Source: Neptuniibacter sp.
GTDB lineage: Bacteria; Pseudomonadota; Gammaproteobacteria; Pseudomonadales; Balneatricaceae
DNA length: 6,288 bases
Reading direction: 5' to 3'
Assembly: GCA_024686055.1 (NCBI GenBank)
Contig: JAIBDV010000191.1
Location: 1-6,288 of the forward strand
Shown in pieces: positions 1-5,302 of this stretch. Both the position numbers and the translations under genes were made by a program. Position 1 is the first letter of the stretch. Every line of letters begins with the position of its first letter. Below the pieces are notes generated by a model. The model ran no database searches and was not told the DNA's origin. It was given only the letters and a program-made list of their open reading frames with translations.

Positions 1-365
1 GAACCGGAACCAGTAAAAAATACCCGGTTCAGCCCTTCGGGCATAAACTCGGTGATCCGGTGCGCCAGTTTAAAGGCGTCAGGATGGCCAAACTGGAACG
101 CCGGGGCGTAGTCCAGTTCTTTAATCTGACGGCTGACCGCTTCGGTAATTTCCGGGCGGCTATGGCCTGCGCCACAGGTCCACAGGCCGGACAGGCCATC
201 AAAAATCTTGCGACCGTCGACATCGGTGTAGTAGTTACCTTCAGCGGACACTATGATGCGTGGATCCTGCTTGAAATCCCGGTTGCCGGTGTAAGGCATC
301 CAGTAGGCATCCAGTTGTTGCTGCGTCAGCCCGCAGGCTGCCAGGCGTTCGTTCTTGTTATTCAT
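1..365 (-). CDS. bauA: omega-amino acid (beta-alanine):pyruvate aminotransferase, N-terminal part, cut by the window edge
   Basis: Class III PLP-dependent aminotransferase that moves the terminal amino group of an omega-amino acid such as beta-alanine to pyruvate, giving a semialdehyde and alanine; cytosolic. Only the first 121 residues are visible; the frame is open to the left edge. Family marks are WMPYTGNRDFKQDPRI (residues 22-37), GRKIFDGLSGLWTCGAGHSR (51-70) and VFFTGSGS at the edge, where the family binds the PLP phosphate. The SLSGLWTCGAGHSR-type block matches Pseudomonas BauA much better than the putrescine aminotransferase SpuC, so a BauA-like role is preferred; the symbol rests on that resemblance. 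The catalytic lysine lies outside the window. The ATG at 365 was chosen over an in-frame ATG at 377 because a GAGG motif (372-375) sits just upstream of it. The gene is divergent from puuC, which suggests it acts on pathway products. GABA is an alternative substrate. Confidence 0.85.
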   Translation of the reverse strand, partial: MNNKNERLAACGLTQQQLDAYWMPYTGNRDFKQDPRIIVSAEGNYYTDVDGRKIFDGLSGLWTCGAGHSRPEITEAVSRQIKELDYAPAFQFGHPDAFKLAHRITEFMPEGLNRVFFTGSG

Positions 366-383
366 CTGCCACCTCATCAAGAG

Positions 384-397
384 CCTGAGTGCTCAGG
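384..397. promoter_or_regulatory. near-palindrome, possible operator upstream of the aminotransferase
   Basis: CCTGAG-TG-CTCAGG is an inverted repeat with 6-bp arms and a 2-bp centre, ending 18 bases before the aminotransferase start codon. The centre is too short for a stable RNA hairpin, so a protein-binding site on DNA is more likely than an attenuator. The half-site CTGAGTGC occurs again at 487-494 in the same gap. A repressor site here would lie downstream of the predicted transcription start. Confidence 0.4.
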
Positions 398-421
398 TTG
401 TTCTGTGTTTTGATGTCTTTC

Positions 422-449
422 ATTATCAATAGAAAATCTTGCAGTTAAA
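422..449 (-). promoter_or_regulatory. possible sigma-70 promoter of the aminotransferase gene
   Basis: Read on the minus strand, GATAAT (427 to 422) matches five of six bases of the -10 consensus. A weak -35, TTTAAC (449 to 444), lies 16 bases upstream and matches only three of six. Transcription would start near 415, giving a leader of about 50 bases that includes the near-palindrome at 384-397. The weak -35 would fit a promoter that needs an activator, but this is inference. Confidence 0.3.
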
Positions 450-614
450 TTCAGCGGTTTTTATCCTTACTTAACCAAATGCTTAACTGAGTGCAGATTA
501 CATCACCGAGCAAGCCCGCAGGCCTGGGGTAAACCAGCAGCGATTGCAAATTAGCGGCTCAAGCAGCACTCTAAGGCGCATAAAACTCAGCTGACTGATG
601 AAAAGGGACTGTTT

Positions 615-2108
615 ATGAGCACTGTACAGCCAACCGACTGGGTCGCCCGCGCGGCGGACCTCACCCTGCCCCACCTTGCGTTTATTAATGGCCAGAATGT
701 TTCGGCGCTGTCAGGTAAAACCACAGCGGTGATCAACCCGGCCAATGGCCAGCGATTAACCGATGTGGCAGATTGCGGACCAGAAGATGCTGATGTCGCC
801 GTCAAAATTGCTCGCGCGGCATTTGAATCCGGCTGCTGGTCGCAACAGGCCCCGTCGGCGCGCAAGAAAGTCCTGCAGCGCTGGGCTGATCTGTTAGAAA
901 AACACCACGAAGAGCTGGCGTTGCTGGAATCACTGGATGCAGGCAAACCGATTAACGATACCCTTTATGTGGATGTACCCGGCGCGACCAACACGATCCG
1001 CTGGACCGCCGAAGCAGTCGACAAAGTGTACGAACAGGTTGCCCCCACCGGCCATGATTGCCTGGCGCTGGTTACCCGCATGCCACTGGGGGTGGTTACG
1101 GCCATTGTGCCCTGGAACTTCCCCATCTCTACCACTGCCTGGAAACTGGCCCCGGCGCTAGCTACCGGTAACTCGGTGATCCTCAAGCCCGACCCGAAAA
1201 CCCCGCTTACTGCCCTGCGTATTGCCCAGCTGGCCAGCGAGGCAGGCCTGCCTGATGGTGTACTGAATGTACTACCCGGTGATGGCGTCAACCTGGGGCG
1301 GCACCTGTCGCTGCACCCGGATATCGACGGTCAGACCTTCACCGGTTCTACGGCGGTGGGCAAACTGCTGACTCAGTACTCTGGTCAATCCAACCTTAAA
1401 CGGACATTCCTTGAGCTGGGCGGCAAAAGTGCCAATATCGTTTTTGCCGATGCCAACCTGGATAAAGCCGCCAGCCTGGCAGTGATCGGTGGTTTTTATA
1501 ACTCAGGCCAGACCTGTACCGCCGCTACCCGACTGTTAGTTGAACAGTCAATTCACGATGAATTTGTCGAACGAGTCATCGACAAAGCCAGCCGCTGGAC
1601 GCCGGGAGACCCGCTACTGGGTAAAAACAAGATGGGCGCGATTATCGATCAGAATCAGCTCGATACCATTCAGCGTTACGTTGAGCTGGGTAAGCAGGAA
1701 GGGGCAACGCTGGCGATGGGTGGCCAGCAGGTACAGGCCGAAAGTGGTGGTTTCTATCATCAGGCGACGCTGTTTACCGGCGTAACTAACCAGATGCGTA
1801 TTGCCCGTGAAGAAATCTTTGGCCCGGTTGTTTCAGTGATTCCGTTTACCGATATGGCGGATGCGATCAGCATCGCCAATGACTCACCCTACGGCCTGGC
1901 CGGTGCGGTGTGGAGCCAGAACATTAATACCGCGCATAAAGTTGCCGCCGCGATACGGACCGGCACCATGGGCATTAATAACTATTTTGGCGGTGATATG
2001 ACGGTGCCGTTTGGCGGCTTTAAAGAGTCGGGCAATGGCCGGGATAAATCGCTGCATGCGATGGATGATTATACTGAACTGAAAACCACCTGGATTGAGT
2101 TCGACTGA
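615..2108 (+). CDS. puuC: gamma-glutamyl-gamma-aminobutyraldehyde dehydrogenase (aldehyde dehydrogenase, PuuC/KauB type)
   Basis: NAD(P)-dependent aldehyde dehydrogenase, 497 residues, close to the 495 of E. coli PuuC. It oxidises gamma-glutamyl-gamma-aminobutyraldehyde to the acid, the third step of the glutamylated putrescine pathway; cytosolic. Fold marks are all present: VPWNFP with Asn168 in the oxyanion hole, Lys191 of the cofactor site, TFTGST (241-246), general base Glu267 in LELGGKSANIVF, catalytic Cys301 in FYNSGQTC, and EIFGP with Glu400 for the nicotinamide ribose. The C-terminal block DMTVPFGGFKESGNGRDKSL (461-480) is characteristic of PuuC. The start has AAGGGA six bases upstream. 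Members of this group are often broad, so 3-aminopropionaldehyde or 4-aminobutyraldehyde are possible substrates. This would link it to the divergent BauA-like aminotransferase. It is transcribed alone, apart from puuA-puuB, and nothing looks broken. Confidence 0.9.
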   Translation: MSTVQPTDWVARAADLTLPHLAFINGQNVSALSGKTTAVINPANGQRLTDVADCGPEDADVAVKIARAAFESGCWSQQAPSARKKVLQRWADLLEKHHEELALLESLDAGKPINDTLYVDVPGATNTIRWTAEAVDKVYEQVAPTGHDCLALVTRMPLGVVTAIVPWNFPISTTAWKLAPALATGNSVILKPDPKTPLTALRIAQLASEAGLPDGVLNVLPGDGVNLGRHLSLHPDIDGQTFTGSTAVGKLLTQYSGQSNLKRTFLELGGKSANIVFADANLDKAASLAVIGGFYNSGQTCTAATRLLVEQSIHDEFVERVIDKASRWTPGDPLLGKNKMGAIIDQNQLDTIQRYVELGKQEGATLAMGGQQVQAESGGFYHQATLFTGVTNQMRIAREEIFGPVVSVIPFTDMADAISIANDSPYGLAGAVWSQNINTAHKVAAAIRTGTMGINNYFGGDMTVPFGGFKESGNGRDKSLHAMDDYTELKTTWIEFD

Positions 2109-2113
2109 TTTAA

Positions 2114-2147
2114 CCGGCTCTGCCGGGGGTGCGGGCTGCTGGCCCGC
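2114..2147. terminator. two tandem GC-rich hairpins between convergent genes
   Basis: CCGGC-TCT-GCCGG (2114-2126) is followed at once by GCGGGC-TGCTG-GCCCGC (2131-2147), with perfect 5- and 6-bp stems. They sit between the puuC stop (2108) and the stop of the opposing ATP-grasp gene (2173), where a terminator serving both directions would be expected. Neither has a U-tract on either strand, so they are not classical intrinsic terminators. Rho-dependent pausing or 3'-end protection are alternatives. Confidence 0.4.
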
Positions 2148-2172
2148 CACCTCCCTGCTGCGTCAGATTTAT

Positions 2173-3303
2173 TCAGGCGCGATGCAGAGGGCCGCTCATC
2201 TGTGTTTGTGGAAACAGCAGATTCATAAAGTGCTCAACCACCGGCTGTGAGTCATGGTTGGTCAGGCTGGGCCGTTCGGTAACATCCAGTACCCAGCCCT
2301 GGGCTGCGTCAAGATCTTCAATCAGCATATCGATCCCGGCGACCTGCAATCCAGCCTGTTCGGCAGCCTGCAGTGCCTGTTGCTCCAGTGCCGGAGGAAG
2401 CTGGCCGGTGACATCGCGCATCACACCACCGCTTTGCAGGGTTGCCGCTCTGCGTACATCGAGCTGGCGGGCGTAAGGCAGAACATCGTGCATCTGGTAG
2501 CCTGCATCGGTGACGCAACGGCGGGTTTCTGCATCGAGCGCAATGCTGCTCTCACCCTGGGTGGCATGCTGACGGCTCTGATCTTCGCGTTCAATCAGCT
2601 GTTGTATGGTACGTACGCCATCACCCGAAATCGACGCTGCCTGTCGTACCCCGGCGGCGACGATCTGCTTGTTAATCACGACCAGTCGCAGGTTCTCTCC
2701 ATCGTGCCAGGGTTGCGCAATGATGCTGTCAGTGGTGCTGGACAGTGCGGCAAATGCGGTATTGATAGCATCAGGGGTTCGAAGGTCGATATAGGCCTGA
2801 TTTTCCGGGCCGCTGCGGGCAGGTTTCAGCACAATCCGGCGATGTTCAAACAGAAAATCCTGCGCTTGCTCAGCGCTCTCGACCACTTGCTGGTCTGGGG
2901 TGGCAATCCCTGATGCGACCAGGGTGCTATGCAGAATCCGCTTATCACTGCAGCGCGTCATAGCGATGGCGCTTGTCAGATCCGTCAGTGACTCATGACA
3001 GGCAATCGTTCGCCCGGCCAGCCGTAGTGCGAACATGCCCTGCTCGGCATTGTGTATCTCGATTGAAATTCCACGGCGACGGGCCTCATCAATAATAACC
3101 TGAGCGTTGACAGGTACTGTGTCTGCTCGCGGTGGTGCCTGATCCATTACTGGACGCTGCCACTGGCGTATTGATGGCGTCATGGTGGTGGCTGTGCGGC
3201 TGTTCACATTATTCGGAGCCGGTTGTATCACGTTGTCCCCTGCATCACGTTGCTGTGCTGTTCCTGACCTGTTGCCGTCAGTTTTACGCATGGATATGAG
3301 CAC
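2173..3303 (-). CDS. free-standing ATP-grasp ligase-like protein, related to the ligase half of N-acetylglutaminylglutamine synthetase; active site looks altered
   Basis: The 376-residue product (numbered from the GTG at 3303) has an apparently disordered N-terminus of about 65 residues, then an ATP-grasp domain. Blocks such as ACHESLTDLTSAIAMTRCSDKR (101-122, Lys121), VLKPAR (158-163), DGENLRLVVINKQIVAAGVR (201-220), GDGVRTIQQLIE (227-238) and VAGID (321-325) resemble the C-terminal half of the GNAT/ATP-grasp fusion of the NAGGN osmolyte cassette, and more distantly cyanophycin synthetase and GshF. The family joins a carboxylate to an amine using ATP; the substrate here is unknown. Two features are odd. 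The glycine-rich loop after Lys160-Pro161 reads ARSGPENQAY, without the usual spaced glycines. The metal motif usually written E-x-N reads Asp340-Val-Thr342. No GNAT or asparagine synthetase gene is adjacent. The start is uncertain: ATG at 3291 is equally good and neither has a clear ribosome site. Confidence 0.75.
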   Translation of the reverse strand: MLISMRKTDGNRSGTAQQRDAGDNVIQPAPNNVNSRTATTMTPSIRQWQRPVMDQAPPRADTVPVNAQVIIDEARRRGISIEIHNAEQGMFALRLAGRTIACHESLTDLTSAIAMTRCSDKRILHSTLVASGIATPDQQVVESAEQAQDFLFEHRRIVLKPARSGPENQAYIDLRTPDAINTAFAALSSTTDSIIAQPWHDGENLRLVVINKQIVAAGVRQAASISGDGVRTIQQLIEREDQSRQHATQGESSIALDAETRRCVTDAGYQMHDVLPYARQLDVRRAATLQSGGVMRDVTGQLPPALEQQALQAAEQAGLQVAGIDMLIEDLDAAQGWVLDVTERPSLTNHDSQPVVEHFMNLLFPQTQMSGPLHRA

Positions 3304-3331
3304 TCAAAGTGCCCAGGCGTTTATGCGTATA

Positions 3332-3360
3332 ATTAGAACACAAAACAAACTAATGTTTAA
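3332..3360 (-). promoter_or_regulatory. possible sigma-70 promoter of the ATP-grasp gene
   Basis: On the minus strand, TTAAAC (3360 to 3355) and TCTAAT (3337 to 3332) are separated by 17 bases. The -10 matches five of six consensus positions, the -35 three of six. Transcription would begin near 3325, a short distance upstream of either candidate start codon. The surrounding sequence (about 3320-3400) is clearly more AT-rich than the flanking genes, as expected for a promoter region. Confidence 0.4.
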
Positions 3361-3403
3361 GTACGCCGCTATATTTCGGTTTATTCGCTTATATCTGAAC
3401 CTA

Positions 3404-3421
3404 TCACGCGATATCGCGTGA
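3404..3421. promoter_or_regulatory. perfect 18-bp palindrome, probable operator in a divergent promoter region
   Basis: TCACGCGATATCGCGTGA is identical to its own reverse complement over all 18 bases, with no spacer. It lies between the divergent ATP-grasp gene and the 157-residue gene. It ends nine bases before the -35 of the plus-strand promoter and is centred near -53 of its predicted start. The spacerless symmetry suggests a site for a dimeric DNA-binding protein. I do not recognise it as the site of a known regulator; the order TCAC...GTGA is the reverse of a CRP site. Confidence 0.65.
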
Positions 3422-3430
3422 GTCTCTGCT

Positions 3431-3459
3431 TTGACATTAGTTAGGGTTCGAATGATAAT
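3431..3459 (+). promoter_or_regulatory. near-consensus sigma-70 promoter of the 157-residue gene
   Basis: TTGACA (3431-3436) is a perfect -35 and GATAAT (3454-3459) matches five of six -10 positions, with the ideal 17-base spacer. Transcription would start near 3466, giving a leader of about 28 bases that contains AAGGAA (3478-3483) before the ATG at 3494. This is the best promoter in the window. Such strength next to a palindrome fits a gene that is either well expressed or held down by a repressor. Confidence 0.7.
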
Positions 3460-3493
3460 CCTCCGGTTCAGGTTAAAAAGGAATCACTCGTCT

Positions 3494-3967
3494 ATGCGTT
3501 CAACCGGTATTGAGTTTCGAACCGAAGGCAGCAGCGTGCTGTGTTTGCGTTATAAAGTAAGCCCACGCCACGGTCGGGCTGATGAAAAGGTGGTGGCCAG
3601 TTTTGATGTGGCTGTCGACAGAGTTGCCCCGCATGTTGCCGCCGTACTGACGGCTCCTGAACGACAACGGTTGCAACACTGGCTGAGTGATCGGCATACG
3701 CTACAGCAAGGGCTGCGCCATGAGCCGCTGGAAAATACGGTACTGGAAAGTCTGCCTGCGTTGCTGGACGAGGCGATCAGCGCGGCGGCTTCAGCAGAGG
3801 ATATGGATATAGCGACCTATCAACTGATTAAACGGAAGCTGACAACTCTGGAGCGGATGCTGGACAACGTAGAGAGCCAGTCACAGCCGGATAAGCTGGA
3901 GCTGAAAGTGATGAACGATGAAGAGGTGCTGAAAGAGCAGCTTCGGACCATCAAGCGCAGGCTTTAA
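3494..3967 (+). CDS. hypothetical protein of 157 residues, family not recognised
   Basis: I do not recognise this protein. It is soluble, with no signal peptide or membrane segment visible. Residues 5-41 alternate in a way that suggests beta strands (IEFRTEGSSVLCLRYKVS, then KVVASFDVAVDRV). Residues 53-72 look like a helix (APERQRLQHWLSDRHTL). Residues 80-128 look like two more helices, with LPALLDEAISAAAS and a Lys/Arg-rich LIKRKLTTLERMLDNVES. The tail (130-157) is highly charged and may form a short coiled coil ending in KRRL. The ATG at 3494 was chosen because AAGGAA lies ten bases upstream; a longer frame from TTG at 3431 would start inside the -35 box of its own promoter. It is divergent from the ATP-grasp gene and convergent with puuB, leaving a 25-base gap. 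Co-function with the ATP-grasp protein is inferred only from the shared control region. Confidence 0.75.
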   Translation: MRSTGIEFRTEGSSVLCLRYKVSPRHGRADEKVVASFDVAVDRVAPHVAAVLTAPERQRLQHWLSDRHTLQQGLRHEPLENTVLESLPALLDEAISAAASAEDMDIATYQLIKRKLTTLERMLDNVESQSQPDKLELKVMNDEEVLKEQLRTIKRRL

Positions 3968-3992
3968 ACGGTGTACGAATCTGCCCCGGCGT

Positions 3993-5276
3993 CTAGAACC
4001 AGCGATCACGCATCGCGTAGTAGAGCATCCCCGCCAGCTGGCCCGGCTTGCGTAGTAAAGTGCCGCCCGGAAACGTGGGTGTGGGCACGCGGGCAAACAG
4101 ATCAAACCGTTCGGGTGCGCCACTGATCGCCTCGGCGATAAGCTTCCCTGCCAGTGTCGCCAGCGCCACACCATGACCGGAATAACCCTGCGCAACAAAC
4201 AGCTGGTTATCCAGCCGATCAAAACTGGGCATCCGGTTCATCGTGATCGCCAGGGTGCCGCCCCAGCTGTAATCAACCTTCACCTCTGCCAGTTGCGGAT
4301 AGACCGCCAGCATCTGTTTGCGCACCAGGCCTGCAATATCTGCCGGAAAGTGTTGGGTATAATTCTCTCCACCACCCCATAGCAGGCGCTTATCTGCTGA
4401 CAGCCTGAAATAATTCACCACAAACTTTGAGTCGGCCACTGCCAGGTCCCTGGCGTTGATCTGCTGGCACAGGGCGTCGCTGAGTGGCTCGGTGGCCAGC
4501 ATAAAATTATTGATGGGCATGATCTTACCCGCAACTTGCGGCGCAAGCTTACCCAGATAGCCGTTGCAGGCCAGCACCAGGCTGTCGGCCAGTACCCGGC
4601 CGTGGGTGGTATTCACCCGCATACCCTGACGGGTGTGATAGCAGGTCACCCGGCTATGTTCGTAAATACTCACCCCGGCCTGTTGTGCCGCAGCGGCCAG
4701 TCCAAGGGCATAATTGAGGGGGTGAAGGTGAGCTGCATCGGGCCAGTATTCACCACCATGATAGTGGTCAGTGCCCAGAACGCTGGCAACCTGTTCCGGG
4801 GTCATATAGCGGCAGTGGTCGTAGTTTAATACCTGCTGGTTATAGGCGACGGCAGCTTTAAGTTCTGCACTATGGGCAGGCTTTGCCGCCACATGCAGTA
4901 CGCCGGATTTCAGGTCGCAGTCGATTCGATGACGGCTTACCAGCGCTTGCACCAGCTCTACGGACTCCAGACTCATCTGCCAGAGCCGGTCGGCGTCTGC
5001 CTGGCCTACCGTGCGGCACAGCTCGGCATGGTCCATATTGTGGCCGGGAGCGACCTGGCCACCATTACGGCCTGACGCCCCCCAGCCAACCCTTTCGGCC
5101 TCCAGCAGGCACACGCTATAACCCTGTTCAGCCAGGTGTAACGCCGTCGACAGGCCGGTGTAACCCGCGCCAATAACACAGACCTCGCAACGCACTTCGC
5201 CGGTCAGTGCCGGGTAGTTCGCTACTGGTAATGCGGTGTCTGCGTAGTACGAGCCCTCATAGCCCGATAGCCCCAT
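3993..5276 (-). CDS. puuB: gamma-glutamylputrescine oxidoreductase (FAD-dependent, DAO family)
   Basis: FAD enzyme of 427 residues, about the length of E. coli PuuB. It oxidises gamma-glutamylputrescine to gamma-glutamyl-gamma-aminobutyraldehyde, releasing ammonia and usually making hydrogen peroxide; cytosolic. The N-terminus has the PuuB-like SYYA (9-12), then the dinucleotide fold VIGAGYTGLSTALHLAEQGY (34-53), with glycines 36, 38 and 41 and Glu59 for the adenosine ribose. SGRNGGQ (68-74) follows. Later blocks HLHPLNYALGL (183-193), RLLWGGGENY (297-306) and QGYSGHGVALATLAGKLIAEA (363-383, flavin contact) match the PuuB/PauB group, as does the PFPGG-like TFPGG (401-405). The start is supported by AGGGGAG (5282-5288) just upstream. 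It follows puuA by 26 bases on the same strand, so the two almost certainly form one transcript. A different glutamylated polyamine or related amine could be the true substrate. Confidence 0.88.
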   Translation of the reverse strand: MGLSGYEGSYYADTALPVANYPALTGEVRCEVCVIGAGYTGLSTALHLAEQGYSVCLLEAERVGWGASGRNGGQVAPGHNMDHAELCRTVGQADADRLWQMSLESVELVQALVSRHRIDCDLKSGVLHVAAKPAHSAELKAAVAYNQQVLNYDHCRYMTPEQVASVLGTDHYHGGEYWPDAAHLHPLNYALGLAAAAQQAGVSIYEHSRVTCYHTRQGMRVNTTHGRVLADSLVLACNGYLGKLAPQVAGKIMPINNFMLATEPLSDALCQQINARDLAVADSKFVVNYFRLSADKRLLWGGGENYTQHFPADIAGLVRKQMLAVYPQLAEVKVDYSWGGTLAITMNRMPSFDRLDNQLFVAQGYSGHGVALATLAGKLIAEAISGAPERFDLFARVPTPTFPGGTLLRKPGQLAGMLYYAMRDRWF

Positions 5277-5302
5277 GTTCTCTCCCCTGTATGCGGCGGT
5301 CC

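Larger units (their letters stand above)
366..614. promoter_or_regulatory. divergent control region between the aminotransferase and puuC
   Basis: These 249 bases separate two divergent genes and show no convincing reading frame of their own. The half nearest the aminotransferase is AT-rich (about 415-500). It contains a near-palindrome (384-397), a repeat of its half-site CTGAGTGC at 487-494, two direct copies of CTTAAC (470-475 and 482-487) and an inverted pair CAGTTAA/TTAACTG (442-448 and 484-490). I found no good sigma-70 or sigma-54 promoter facing puuC; TTGCAA at 544-549 has no acceptable -10 partner. Shared control of both genes by one regulator is an inference from the layout. Confidence 0.5.

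Noticed and set aside
60..413. Open plus-strand frame of 117 codons
   Set aside because: It is the antisense of the aminotransferase, whose minus-strand product matches a known family throughout. It has no ribosome site and its product resembles nothing.
2254..2913. Open plus-strand frame of 219 codons opposite the ATP-grasp gene
   Set aside because: The minus-strand frame gives recognisable ATP-grasp blocks; this frame is its shadow and has no plausible ribosome site or domain.
3404..3421. Palindrome as a CRP or transcription terminator site
   Set aside because: CRP sites read TGTGA...TCACA, the opposite order, and a spacerless palindrome upstream of a promoter with no T-run is not a terminator.
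3431..3493. N-terminal extension of the 157-residue protein from a TTG codon
   Set aside because: The TTG is the first half of a perfect -35 box, so the transcript from this promoter could not include it. The ATG at 3494 has a good ribosome site.
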